A stretch of 64,000 nucleotides of DNA from Clostridiales bacterium (GCA_015069615.1 SVIF01000006.1:1-64000); one strand, 5' to 3'; positions 35,882 to 44,777 are shown, counted from the first letter of the stretch. Made by a program: numbers and translations. Notes: a model not told the origin generated them from the letters alone.

Positions 35882-38149
35882 ATGCGATTTATGCTTAAAA
35901 AAATCATATTGCTTTCGGTTCTTTTATTTACCGTTTTTTTGCTTTCCGCTTGTTCTTTACCACAAATTCAAATTCCGGGTAGTTCGGAAGAAGTGGAAGG
36001 ACCTTTTACGGTAAAAGTGTATTGCTACGTGCAAGACCCCGAAACGGGAGATTATGAAGAAGCGCTTGTTGGTTCCTACTCGGTGGAGAAGGGTGGCTCG
36101 TATACGGCAATGCCTACGCCACCGCAGTATCACGTATATAACCCTGAAAATAGTACGGCAACCGTTGATAATATCTCCAAGGATGAAAATTTAAAGTTAT
36201 ATTACGACTGCGAAACCTGCACGGTAACTTTTAGCTCGGGTGGGGGAGTTCTTGTTTCAGGAAGTGAAACCTTGGTAATTAGAAAAGGTCAAACACCTAC
36301 GCCGCCCGAATATAGGCGTGAAGGTTTTGACTTGGTTGGGTATGATGATGTGGTTCGCCCCGTATATCAAGATACGCAGTTTACCGCATGTTGGGAAGCA
36401 AAGGCTTTCAGTTTAACCCTGCACGTTCCGCAAGGTGCAATGATTATAGATTCTGCGTACGTAAAATCTACTGTGGCGGGCGGATGGGAGTATCGCAGGC
36501 AAATTACTGCGGAAAGCGAATTTGTTCTTCCTACGCCTTATTACGACGGGGGAACCTTCCGTGGATGGAAATATAACCTGTCCGATAATGATACCGTTAC
36601 TTCCGTTTCTCGTGGAACAACGCAGTCTATCACCCTTTATGCTGACTTTGGGGAAAACGTATATATGATGACGTTTGTGGGGGATGAGATTCCTCCAATT
36701 TCCCCTTACGTTTTGCCGGCGGGAAATCCTATTTCCGCCCCGAAAATTCCCCCAGAAAGCCAAAGAGTTGGTTACGGCTTAAATTGGTATACAAACGCCG
36801 ATTGTACCAATTTATACGACTTTACAATCATGCCCAACGGTGGGGCAACGGTGTACGGAAAATGGGAAATTGATACTGGTACGGGTTTTGTCGGATGGGA
36901 TGTGGAAAATGAAGAAATTGATTCGTTTGAGGAGTTAAAAATGTTTTTAGAATACGTAGTATTCTATAACGTGTTAACACCCATCACGATTCCTTGTAAT
37001 TTTGCCACCTATTCTACGATTGAATCTTATATACAATCGGCATATAATCAGTTGCCTTTCCGCCAAGGCGGTGCTATTTCGTATAGCGTGCAAGGCAAAA
37101 CGAATGATTTTTCTTTGTCCGTTGCAGCAACGGAAAGTACGTGGCAAACGGATGCAAGTAAATCCACGCCCAAAAACCAAACGGTAATTTATGATTACGT
37201 TGGTTATGAAACGCAAGGCAGAAGTGCTACGTTTAACGATTTTTATATTGATTCCATTCCCGTTTCGGTTAGGGTGGAAACTTCAAACCAACTTTCATAC
37301 GTGGTAGAGCGCGGTGCTAAGCCCTTATGTGTAGTGGGTTCAAAAGCGGAAACGGTGTATCTTGCAGCTCGTAACGTGTTAAGGCAGATAATTTCCGATT
37401 TGTATACCGATTATGAAAAAGTTGAAGCTATTTACGATTATTTAGTTTTAAACGTGCAGTATGATTCTGCGCAGATAGAATCACAGCTTCCGTTTGATTG
37501 GACGTATTACGACGCCTACTATTTAGAAGGGGTATTTCTAAACCAAAAAGCAGTATGTGATGGGATTTCCAAAGCTTTTGCGCTTTTATGTGGGATTGAA
37601 GGGATTCCTTGCGTGCAGGTTACAGGGGCAAAATATGAAAATGGGGTAAGCGTTCCGGGTAGTGGGCATGCTTGGTGCAAGGTGAAGATTAATAACCAAT
37701 GGTATGTGGTAGATCCCACGTTTGGCAATTTGCAGATAACAGGCCGCAACAAATCCGTAATGGACCACGAAATGTTTTTGACGAACGATAATTCAAAAAC
37801 CGAAGTTGGTTATCTTGCCGATAATTTTACCGAAATTGCATGTAACGTAAATTACGGCTATTTTGATAAAAAGGAAGTGGTTGTGGATGGGGTTACCATT
37901 GATTTTGTGATTGACACGGTGCAAGAATTATCCTATATGCTGGAATATTGTGTTCAAGAAGAAGAAAATCTTCTCGGGTTTTCCATTGACTTTATATATC
38001 AAATTTCCGATCCGCAATATAGAAATAGTTTTAATTTGGCATATAATGCCGCTGTAAACGCTTTACGTGCACGGGGAGCAGTGTATAATTATACTATTTC
38101 GCATCTAAACACCGGCTTTGGAGAGGTTGTAAAATTGATTTTTTCCTAA
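35882..38149 (+). CDS. Lipoprotein with transglutaminase-like cysteine protease domain
   Basis: A 755-residue exported lipoprotein. The signal peptide ends in the lipobox LLSAC with Cys24 as lipid anchor. Residues about 40-340 contain repeated beta-grasp InlB-type segments (each ending like GYDD..FTACWE, FRGWKYN.., YGKWE). The transglutaminase-like core near residues 520-620 has the triad Cys559 (AVCDGISKAF), His596 (GHAWCKV) and Asp611 (VVDPTFG). The last 120 residues are of unknown type. Such proteins cleave or crosslink cell-surface proteins, and the repeats suggest wall or protein binding. ATG 35882 is preferred over GTG 35873, which overlaps AGGAG. Monocistronic. Confidence 0.85.
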   Translation: MRFMLKKIILLSVLLFTVFLLSACSLPQIQIPGSSEEVEGPFTVKVYCYVQDPETGDYEEALVGSYSVEKGGSYTAMPTPPQYHVYNPENSTATVDNISKDENLKLYYDCETCTVTFSSGGGVLVSGSETLVIRKGQTPTPPEYRREGFDLVGYDDVVRPVYQDTQFTACWEAKAFSLTLHVPQGAMIIDSAYVKSTVAGGWEYRRQITAESEFVLPTPYYDGGTFRGWKYNLSDNDTVTSVSRGTTQSITLYADFGENVYMMTFVGDEIPPISPYVLPAGNPISAPKIPPESQRVGYGLNWYTNADCTNLYDFTIMPNGGATVYGKWEIDTGTGFVGWDVENEEIDSFEELKMFLEYVVFYNVLTPITIPCNFATYSTIESYIQSAYNQLPFRQGGAISYSVQGKTNDFSLSVAATESTWQTDASKSTPKNQTVIYDYVGYETQGRSATFNDFYIDSIPVSVRVETSNQLSYVVERGAKPLCVVGSKAETVYLAARNVLRQIISDLYTDYEKVEAIYDYLVLNVQYDSAQIESQLPFDWTYYDAYYLEGVFLNQKAVCDGISKAFALLCGIEGIPCVQVTGAKYENGVSVPGSGHAWCKVKINNQWYVVDPTFGNLQITGRNKSVMDHEMFLTNDNSKTEVGYLADNFTEIACNVNYGYFDKKEVVVDGVTIDFVIDTVQELSYMLEYCVQEEENLLGFSIDFIYQISDPQYRNSFNLAYNAAVNALRARGAVYNYTISHLNTGFGEVVKLIFS

Positions 38150-38170
38150 TAGTTTTTTAAACTAAGGAGG

Positions 38171-38203
38171 ATAGCCGTGTGTGGCGTTGCCGCACGCGGC
38201 TAT
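38171..38203 (+). terminator. Long hairpin after the lipoprotein gene
   Basis: A 15-bp stem with two G-U pairs and a GTT loop (38171-38185/38189-38203), then ATTTATAT. It probably terminates the lipoprotein mRNA, though the U-run is weak. An AAGGAGG ends at 38170, and GTG 38178 inside the stem opens a 30-codon frame; this may be fortuitous. Confidence 0.6.
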
Positions 38204-38219
38204 ATTTATATGTGGAAAA

Positions 38220-38688
38220 TTATACAGTGTAATAATGGATTAGCACACGATAAATTGCCATATCCGTAAGAGCATCCTCAATCGCAGCCTGTTGGTTTAC
38301 AAACGCCACGCGAAGGCTTTGGAACCGGTGGGTGTATTTCTTTGCAACCTTCTTTTGCGCTCTCCGTTTTTCTTGAAGGTTTAGCGTGTTATCCATCACA
38401 ATGTTGGTCTTCCCCGTGGGGGCGTAGGTTAGGACATTCGCTTTTCAACAGTTCCATCAGTATAAATGGTTATTTTATTTTCATTAGTGTTCTTTATATC
38501 GTTTACTTCTTCTTCAGAAAGAAGTTCCACCGCCGCTTGGGGTAATTCCGTGAAAGCGGCGTTTTTGTGCTATACATATCGTGGGCAATTTCATGAATAG
38601 CCGCGCGTTTGATGGGCGTTTGAGGAAGGTATAAAATTATGTGATTTGCCCCTTTGCCTCTAGTTTTAATTTCTTTGTCATATATACT
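38220..38688 (-). pseudogene. Decayed coding remnant on the minus strand
   Basis: By hand translation, three open stretches on the minus strand follow each other in different frames. The first reads HIILYLPQTPIKRAAIHEIAHDMYS, shown here only by its key part AAIHEIAHD, a zinc-protease-like HExxH. A frame change in an A-run near 38560 leads to AAFTELPQAAVELLSEEEV and ITIYTDGTVEKR. A second change leads to a Lys/Arg-rich helix and AAIEDALTDMAIYRVL before TAA at 38220. No start or ribosome site is evident. The order of protein-like segments broken by shifts fits a dead gene, possibly of mobile origin, but I recognise no family. Confidence 0.35.
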
Positions 38689-39033
38689 CTAGCATCTAAA
38701 GGGAAAACTTCTAAGTTAATAGATAAAGAATACTAAATCTAACAAGTATGTTAGGCAGTATAAAACAATTTGAACAAAATCAAACTGAACAATTTGAATA
38801 AAATTTTAAACTTCATAATATTTAATCAGTAGTGATGCTATTGTGGGTGGAATAATTGCGGGGTATCTTGCTTTCATGCGGTTGTTATGCTACTTTTTAA
38901 TTACAATCGTGCTACCTATGGTTGCGTTTTTTGAAGATGTTAAAGTAACAGTTATTGTTTGCGGTGGTAATAACGTTTTTAGTTTTACGTAGAATCCAAG
39001 CCATCACAAATATAAATTTTAAGCAAAAGTGTG

Positions 39034-39123
39034 TTGATAGACGTGTGCCCTATCTTGTATAATGCATGTATTTTCTTTTGTACAACAAAACCGGAATACG
39101 GTATTAGTTGTTGCGATAGGGCA
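39034..39123 (+). other. Promoter-like boxes overlapping a nested hairpin
   Basis: TTGATA (39034-39039), 18-base spacer and TATAAT (39058-39063). TGCCCTATC (39046-39054) pairs with GATAGGGCA (39115-39123). Inside, ACAAC/GTTGT and ACCG/CGGT form a second stem. It could be a small structured RNA or an element end. Confidence 0.3.
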
Positions 39124-39267
39124 ATTTGGGTGAACGGTCAAAAACTCAATAATTACTATAAATCATTATACATTTGTTCATATGCGTAAATGGGTATTTG
39201 TTTTTATTTGGAGTAGGGAAGGGGTTGTACATGCCTGTTAAAACAATAAAAAATCAGCCTAAATAGT

Positions 39268-39363
39268 GTATTATGCGTAACATAGTACTAGGCAAAGGGC
39301 AAAAATTCACAATTCACACTGTGTATTTTGGCAAAATTAGTAGTACTATGTTACACATTATAC
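39268..39363. repeat. 96-bp element bounded by 23-bp imperfect inverted repeats
   Basis: The arms 39268-39290 and 39341-39363 share GTAACATAGTACTA and match at 21 of 23 positions in inverted orientation. The 50-base centre is AT-rich. The size and structure suit a MITE or a large hairpin; no obvious target duplication flanks it. Confidence 0.55.
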
Positions 39364-39528
39364 TTTTTACAAATAGGTTTATGCTCCTTATTTTGCTTGC
39401 TTTTCTTTAAGATTGTATCTATTATTTAAAATTTTAATATAAATTCTAAACAATCTACGTAGTATGCCCACTTTTTTGTCGGCAAAAATAAAAATATTAT
39501 GCATTTTGCTTTTCAAAACTTGATTTTT

Positions 39529-39546
39529 ATGATATAATCATATCAT
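39529..39546 (+). promoter_or_regulatory. Palindrome overlapping the comEA -10 box
   Basis: ATGATAT and ATATCAT form a perfect 7-4-7 inverted repeat that includes TATAAT (39533-39538). The -35 is poor. It looks like an operator over a promoter. Confidence 0.4.
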
Positions 39547-39580
39547 AAATGGAAATTTGTTAAAAATTGAGGGCATACGG

Positions 39581-40204
39581 TTGTTAAATCAAAGTGTTAA
39601 AAATTCGAATACTTCCCGTTTTTTAGTAATCGGTCTAATTTTTTCACTTTTATCCATCCTTGTTATTTTGCTAATTTCCTTATTTTGTTATTTTGGTAAA
39701 GTTTCGGGTAATTCTATCCCCGGTGGGGAATTAGGGCCTTCGTATTTTCGTATTTACGTGTATGGTGCCATTCCGAACGAAGGGTTTCATGTGGCAAAAT
39801 TTAATTCTACGAAAGTTTCGGATTTAGCAACTGCCGCTGGCGCGGATTTCGTAAATGATTATTATTTATATGCGGGGCTAACCGCTGAAAAAACCTTTAA
39901 AAGTTTTGAAGCAACACGGCTAAATGGGGAAAACTGTGCTGTTTTCTATTTTCCTCCGACAAATGCGTTAAATTCTTTTTCTTTAAACGCAGTTACCGAA
40001 GACCAGCTTTTATATTTAGGTTTGAATGAGTTGTCGGTGCAAAGAATTTTAGAGTATCGCACTGAAAACGGCAATTTTACGGCAAAGCAACAACTGTTAG
40101 AAAAGCAAATTTTAACAGAGACACAATATAGGCTTGTGTATGCAAATTTGTACTGCGTTCCAGTTGGTTATGAAAGCTTATTTGTTTCAAATGGGGGATT
40201 ATAA
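39581..40204 (+). CDS. ComEA-like helix-hairpin-helix protein
   Basis: A 207-residue protein with a membrane helix (about residues 13-37), a periplasm-side SLBB-like middle part, and a C-terminal HhH domain (AVTEDQLLYLGLNELSVQRILEYRTENGNF). This matches ComEA, which binds incoming DNA at the cell surface. The likely start is TTG 39581, with GAGGG 8 bases upstream; a TTG at 39557 is also in frame. ComEA is usually followed by comEC, but here the short comEC lies 18 kb away and holA follows. The HhH is somewhat divergent, so a general DNA-binding role is possible. Confidence 0.72.
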   Translation: MLNQSVKNSNTSRFLVIGLIFSLLSILVILLISLFCYFGKVSGNSIPGGELGPSYFRIYVYGAIPNEGFHVAKFNSTKVSDLATAAGADFVNDYYLYAGLTAEKTFKSFEATRLNGENCAVFYFPPTNALNSFSLNAVTEDQLLYLGLNELSVQRILEYRTENGNFTAKQQLLEKQILTETQYRLVYANLYCVPVGYESLFVSNGGL

Positions 40205-40206
40205 CC

Positions 40207-41175
40207 ATGCGTTACGTTGAATTTGTAAAAGATCAAAATGTAAAAAACGCAAACGTTTTGTTTTTTTATGGGGAAGAATCTTTTTTCCGTGAAAACGCAG
40301 TTAAGGTTTTAAAAGAGCGTTTTTTGGCGATGGAAGGGATTGATTTTGACGTGTTTGATGCAAAATCCGTTCCTATTGAAACCGTGGCCTCTGTTTTGAA
40401 TACACCACCGTTTTTAAACACAAAAAGATTAGTTGTTTTGAAAGAATATTATCCAACTGCGAAAGAGTATGAAAAAAGCCTCATTTCGCTTTTTGCTAAA
40501 ACCGAGCAAGATTTTGCAGTTTTAGCAATTATCAATGAAAAACCTTGTGATGCAATTCTATCCGATTCCTTTTTTCTTTCGGTAGATTGCGCAAAAGAGT
40601 CAGACGCATATTTGGCTTACTACGCGCAAAAAAAATTAGAAAAACAGGGTGTTTTTCTCCCTTCGAGTGCGGCTTCCATATTGGCAGAATCTTGCGCGGG
40701 TAGTATGACTCGTCTTTCTGTTGAAATAGAAAAACTAATTGCTTTTTCGCTTGAGAAAGAAAAAATTACGAAAGAAGACGTGGAAAATTTAGTGCACCGC
40801 GATATAGAAATGCAAGTTTTTGATTTAACGGATGCACTTTCTAAAAGAAATTCGGAAAGGTCTTTGCGTATTTTAGATGTTTTGATTGCTAACAATGAAA
40901 AACCGCAAATGATTTTCGCTGCAATTTATAATGCGTTTCGGCGAATGTTGCACGTTTCCTTATCGTCAAAAACAGATGCTGAGCTAACGGCTGATTTAGG
41001 CGTGAAAAGCGCGTATGCAATTAAAAAGAGTAGGCAAGCGGCAAGTGGATTTACAAAAAAGAGTTTAAAAAAGATCTGCGATAAACTATGCGATAGCGAT
41101 CAAAAAATGAAATCCGGAGGGCTTGTGTCTGACGGCGTGTTGTATGATTGCGTATATTATATCCTTTCTACTTAA
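40207..41175 (+). CDS. holA: DNA polymerase III subunit delta
   Basis: Clamp-loader delta subunit that opens the sliding clamp, 322 residues. The N-terminal AAA+-like region shows VLFFYGEESFFRENAV, and the C-terminal collar (about 210-322) is helical, with QMIFAAIYNAFRRML. The Walker A is degenerate, as expected for delta. GGGGGATTATAACC precedes the ATG, 2 bases after comEA. The comEA-holA order is a common remainder of comEA-comEC-holA. Confidence 0.9.
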   Translation: MRYVEFVKDQNVKNANVLFFYGEESFFRENAVKVLKERFLAMEGIDFDVFDAKSVPIETVASVLNTPPFLNTKRLVVLKEYYPTAKEYEKSLISLFAKTEQDFAVLAIINEKPCDAILSDSFFLSVDCAKESDAYLAYYAQKKLEKQGVFLPSSAASILAESCAGSMTRLSVEIEKLIAFSLEKEKITKEDVENLVHRDIEMQVFDLTDALSKRNSERSLRILDVLIANNEKPQMIFAAIYNAFRRMLHVSLSSKTDAELTADLGVKSAYAIKKSRQAASGFTKKSLKKICDKLCDSDQKMKSGGLVSDGVLYDCVYYILST

Positions 41176-41192
41176 ATAAGGGGGACTGGTTT

Positions 41193-41993
41193 GTGGAACA
41201 AATTAAAGAAATTTTTGCAAGTTTAACCGCGTTTGATGTGTTGGTTATCGTTCTTGCATTTTTATTGACATATGCAGTGTTTGCCTTTTTAAAGGCGAAT
41301 AACGCGCGCTTAATCGTTTGGTTTTACGCGCTTGCGCTTTCGGTTGTTTCGTGTATTCTTTTGGTGCGCGAGTTAAGTGGTGTGTGGATTTTGTTGGTTC
41401 CGGCAATTTTTATTTTGGTCATTGCCCCCGTATTTTCTTTGGAAATTAAACGCATGCTTTGGAGTGGAAAGATGATTTCCCGTAATCACGAACAAAAAAT
41501 TCACGACAAGCAAATAGAGCGGAGTGTTAACGAGATTATTCGGGCCGTTCAAAATATGTCTAAGCAAGACGTTGGTGCGTTAATTATATTAGCAACAGCG
41601 CCCGTTCCCAACTCCATTACTGAAAGTGGTACGGTAATCAATAGTGATATTACTTCGCAATTAATTGAAAGTGTGTTTTTCCCAAACACACCTTTGCATG
41701 ACGGGGCAATGATTATTCGTGGAATTACGATTGAATCTGCCGGGTGCTTTTTGCCTTTATCGCAAGAATTGAATTTACCGCAAGAACTTGGCACTCGCCA
41801 TCGCGCAGGTATTGGTATTACCGAAACGGTGGACGTAATTTCCATTATTGTTTCTGAAGAGTCGGGTATTATTTCCATGGCAAGAAAAGGGGAGTTTAAG
41901 CGGTATTTGGATACGGAATCTTTGCGGTCCCTTTTGGTTGAGTATTATCGCAATATGTATGGTAAAGGAAAGGAGAGTAAAAATGACGACTAA
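41193..41993 (+). CDS. cdaA: Diadenylate cyclase CdaA
   Basis: Membrane enzyme that makes c-di-AMP from two ATP; the product controls K+ and osmolyte transport and wall homeostasis. It has 266 residues with three N-terminal membrane helices (about 11-30, 35-55, 61-80) and a DAC domain. The catalytic motifs are NTPLHDGAMIIRG (DGA) and LGTRHRAGIGI (RHR). GTG 41193 has AGGGGG upstream; an earlier in-frame ATG at 41148 lies in holA. It overlaps the next small frame by 11 bases. The usual partner genes cdaR and glmM are not present as full genes. Confidence 0.94.
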   Translation: MEQIKEIFASLTAFDVLVIVLAFLLTYAVFAFLKANNARLIVWFYALALSVVSCILLVRELSGVWILLVPAIFILVIAPVFSLEIKRMLWSGKMISRNHEQKIHDKQIERSVNEIIRAVQNMSKQDVGALIILATAPVPNSITESGTVINSDITSQLIESVFFPNTPLHDGAMIIRGITIESAGCFLPLSQELNLPQELGTRHRAGIGITETVDVISIIVSEESGIISMARKGEFKRYLDTESLRSLLVEYYRNMYGKGKESKNDD

Positions 41994-42096
41994 AAAATTT
42001 AAAAACGTACTAAAATCCGTATTCGTTAGAAATATTGAGTTAAAATTCACGGCAATTTTGTTAACCATTTTAACCTTTATTGTGGTTAATATGTAA
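41983..42096 (+). CDS. 37-residue single-pass peptide in the cdaR position (CdaR-like anchor)
   Basis: The frame starts at ATG 41983 with AAAGGAAAGGAG 9 bases upstream and overlaps the cdaA stop by 11 bases. It codes for a basic N-terminus (KKFKNVLKSVF) and one membrane helix (LKFTAILLTILTFIVVNM) that ends at the stop. YbbR/CdaR regulators start with the same layout, a short basic arm and one helix ending WLYV or similar, followed by YbbR repeats. Here those repeats are missing and DUF1015 follows. It may be a truncated CdaR that still contacts CdaA in the membrane. Confidence 0.65.
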   Translation: MTTKKFKNVLKSVFVRNIELKFTAILLTILTFIVVNM

Positions 42097-42107
42097 AGGT
42101 GGGTTTT

Positions 42108-43337
42108 ATGAATAACGTTGTAAAAGTTCCTGAATTTATGTTGCCCCAAGGGGTGGATTATAAAAAATGGGCGGTTATTGCTTGTGATCAGTTTACGTCG
42201 CAACCTGACTACTGGGAAAATGTTGAACGGGAAGTTGGGGGATCTCCAAGTACTTTGCGTTTAATTTTTCCTGAGGTTTACTTAGGGAAAGAAGATGAAA
42301 AGCGCATTGAGGCAATTGGAAGGGCGGCAAACAACTATTTAGAAAGCGGTGTTTTGGGGAAAGTCACAAAAGGATTCGTTTTGATTGAACGAACTACGCC
42401 GTACGCAAAAAAGCGTCTTGGCTTACTGCTTTGTGTGGATTTGGAAGAATATTCTTACCATATTAAAGATATGGCAAGAATTCGTGCCACCGAAGCAACG
42501 ATACCCGAACGGATTCCGCCCCGCGTAATAATTCGTAAGGGGTCCCCTGTGGAATTGCCCCACATTTTACTGTTAATGGACGACGAAAAACGCACTGTGA
42601 TTGAACCTCTTTACGAAAAAAGGGCACAATTTGAAAAGTTGTATGATTTTGATCTTATGGCGGGCGGAGGGCATGTTCGAGGGTATTTAATTCCAGAAAC
42701 CGAAGACGTTTTAAGTAAGGTGTATGCTTTGATTACGCCCGAACGTATGCTAGATAAATACGGTGATGAAAGTGAATTTTTGTTTGCAGTTGGGGATGGG
42801 AACCATTCTTTGGCTACGGCAAAAACCTGTTGGGATGCAATAAAGCAAACCTTAACCGAAGAGGAACGGGCGGTTCATCCTGCGCGTTTTGCGTTGTGTG
42901 AACTTGAAAATATTTATGACGAAGGGCTTTGCTTTGAACCTATTCACCGTTTGGTGGTTGGCGTTGACGTGCAAAATTTCATCAAAGAATTTTCCGTGCA
43001 AGAATCACCTTACCGATTGGTTACGGCGCGTGAAGAGTGCTCGGTAGCGCTGGCTTCTGATTTGGCGGGTTCTATTCGCGTTTTGGATGAGAAAATTGCC
43101 GAATATATAAAAATGCACGGTGGTAAAGTGGATTACGTGCATGGCGAAGATGACGTGATTGGTTTAGCGAAAAAGGAGGGGGGTGTTGCATTCATCCTTC
43201 CCAAAATGGATAAGGCAGACTTATTTGTTGGTGTTGCCAAGCATGGAAATTTGCCTAAAAAGACCTTCTCAATGGGCGAAGCAGTTGAAAAGCGATATTA
43301 TCTTGAAACAAAAATGATTGTTTCAAGCAAAAAATAA
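42108..43337 (+). CDS. DUF1015 family protein
   Basis: A 409-residue cytoplasmic protein of the widespread DUF1015 family. Characteristic are VIACDQFTSQPDYW near the N-terminus, GDGNHSLATAKTCW in the middle (GDGNHR-type motif) and the C-terminal GEAVEKRYYLETKM-like segment. A role in small-molecule phosphorylation has been suggested for relatives, but no reaction is assigned here. ATG 42108 has AAAGGTGG upstream; GTG 42099 lies on that site. Neighbours cdaA and lysC give no clear pathway link. Confidence 0.85.
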   Translation: MNNVVKVPEFMLPQGVDYKKWAVIACDQFTSQPDYWENVEREVGGSPSTLRLIFPEVYLGKEDEKRIEAIGRAANNYLESGVLGKVTKGFVLIERTTPYAKKRLGLLLCVDLEEYSYHIKDMARIRATEATIPERIPPRVIIRKGSPVELPHILLLMDDEKRTVIEPLYEKRAQFEKLYDFDLMAGGGHVRGYLIPETEDVLSKVYALITPERMLDKYGDESEFLFAVGDGNHSLATAKTCWDAIKQTLTEEERAVHPARFALCELENIYDEGLCFEPIHRLVVGVDVQNFIKEFSVQESPYRLVTAREECSVALASDLAGSIRVLDEKIAEYIKMHGGKVDYVHGEDDVIGLAKKEGGVAFILPKMDKADLFVGVAKHGNLPKKTFSMGEAVEKRYYLETKMIVSSKK

Positions 43338-43363
43338 CAAAAGACATTAAAAGGTGGCGTTTT

Positions 43364-44686
43364 ATGAAAAAATTAGTTGTTTGCAAATTTGGTGGAACTT
43401 CCATGGCGGATTCCAAAACCGTGGCGCAATGTGCTTCAATTATTAAATCGGATGAAGCAAGAAAGTTTATTGTTGTTTCCGCTCCTGGTAAAAGTATTTT
43501 TGAGCCGATGAAGGTTACGGATGCGTTAATTGCTTGCTATAAAGAAGCGAAAGAAACTGGTTCTTGTGCGAATGCTTTTCATCACGTAAGAGAACGATTT
43601 GAAAGAATGGTGCAAGAATTGGGTGTTGATTTAGATATAAAGAGCGAATTAGATGCGGTTGAAAAGGGAATTAATGAGCATACGGAAACCTTAGATTACG
43701 CGGCATCCCGTGGGGAATTCCTTTCTGCAAAATTGTTTGCTAAGGTTGTTGGGCTTCCTTTTGTTGATGCTTCGGAATTTGTGTTTTTTGATAAACATGG
43801 TAATTTTGATGCGGAATATACGAACGATAAGTGCAGGGAAGTTCTTGGGAAGTATGATGGTGCGGTAATTCCCGGTTTTTACGGTGTAAAGCGCAATGGG
43901 GAAATTACCACTTTCTCGCGCGGTGGTAGTGATATCTCTGGATCTATCGTTGCTCGTGGTGTTTCTGCGGATTTGTATGAAAACTGGACGGACGTAAACG
44001 GGTTTTTGGTGGCAGATCCCAGAATTGTGGACAACCCCCAAAAAATTGAAGAGCTTTCGTATAAAGAACTTCGCGAACTTTCGTATATGGGTGCTTCCGT
44101 TTTACATGCTGACGCTATTTTTCCTGTAAAAAAGGCAGGAATTCCCATTAATATTCGTAATACGTTTGAACCCGAAAACCCCGGTACGTTAATTGTTCCC
44201 AACAGTGAATACCATAACGGAAAGGTTGTTACGGGTATTGCTGGTAAAAAGAATTTTAGCGTTATTTTAATTGCAAAATCTATGATGAATACGCAACTTG
44301 GTTTTGCACGCCGTATTCTGTCGGTGCTGGAATACCATGAAATGCCCTACGAACACATGCCTTCGGGTATTGATACACTTTCGGTAATTTTGGATACCAC
44401 GGGAAGGAGTTCGGAGGAGTTGGAGGCAATTGTTCGTGAAATTTCTTCGGCGGTGCAGCCAGATAGCATCTCTGTGATTGATAAAATTTCGCTTGTTGCA
44501 ACCGTTGGGCATGGTATGTTTAAAAAGGTGGGAACAGCTGCTAGGTTATTTACTGCGCTTGCAAGAAACAACGTAAATATTCGCATGATTGATCAGGGTT
44601 CTTCCGAATTAAACATCATTATCGGTGTTGCGAATGACGATTACGAAACTTGTATTCGCGCAATTTATGAAGAATTCTTCCTATAA
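43364..44686 (+). CDS. lysC: Aspartokinase
   Basis: First enzyme of the Asp-derived amino acid pathway, 440 residues. CKFGGTSMADSKTV is the kinase phosphate loop, FSRGGSDISGSIVARG binds aspartate, and two ACT domains fill about 300-440 (LSVILDTTGRS..; RLFTALARNNVNIRMIDQGSSE). The length and single-chain form resemble class III/lysine-sensitive kinases, so feedback by lysine and/or threonine is expected. No lysine riboswitch is visible upstream; AAAGGTGG precedes the ATG. thrC of the same pathway is 28 kb away. Confidence 0.93.
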   Translation: MKKLVVCKFGGTSMADSKTVAQCASIIKSDEARKFIVVSAPGKSIFEPMKVTDALIACYKEAKETGSCANAFHHVRERFERMVQELGVDLDIKSELDAVEKGINEHTETLDYAASRGEFLSAKLFAKVVGLPFVDASEFVFFDKHGNFDAEYTNDKCREVLGKYDGAVIPGFYGVKRNGEITTFSRGGSDISGSIVARGVSADLYENWTDVNGFLVADPRIVDNPQKIEELSYKELRELSYMGASVLHADAIFPVKKAGIPINIRNTFEPENPGTLIVPNSEYHNGKVVTGIAGKKNFSVILIAKSMMNTQLGFARRILSVLEYHEMPYEHMPSGIDTLSVILDTTGRSSEELEAIVREISSAVQPDSISVIDKISLVATVGHGMFKKVGTAARLFTALARNNVNIRMIDQGSSELNIIIGVANDDYETCIRAIYEEFFL

Positions 44687-44720
44687 TTTTTATTAACGTA
44701 CTATAATTTTTATTAACGAA
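44681..44720 (+). repeat. 20-bp tandem duplication at the lysC 3' end
   Basis: CTATAATTTTTATTAACG is repeated head to tail with 19 of 20 positions identical. The first copy contains the lysC stop codon. It looks like a recent slippage duplication. Confidence 0.85.
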
Positions 44721-44723
44721 AGA

Positions 44724-44760
44724 AAATCCCGATTGACCTAAATATGGTCAACCGGGATTT
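44724..44760. terminator. Bidirectional terminator between lysC and mgtE
   Basis: A 15-bp stem with one A-C mismatch (AAATCCCG and GGTC arms) around a TAAATAT loop, with T-run after and A-run before. Confidence 0.9.
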
Positions 44761-44777
44761 AATTTTTTTGTTATAAT

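Larger units (their letters stand above)
38689..39528. other. AT-rich region without recognisable genes
   Basis: About 840 bases hold no convincing gene. A 57-codon + strand stretch (about 38833-38991) reads as a hydrophobic peptide but has no start or ribosome site. Two inverted-repeat structures (39034-39123 and 39268-39363) are listed separately. Confidence 0.6.

Noticed and set aside
38833-38991. Hydrophobic 57-codon + strand frame
   Set aside because: There is no start codon with a ribosome site, and the surrounding DNA is decayed; it may be chance in AT-rich sequence.
43338-43363. Lysine riboswitch before lysC
   Set aside because: Only 26 bases separate lysC from the preceding gene, too little for the aptamer.
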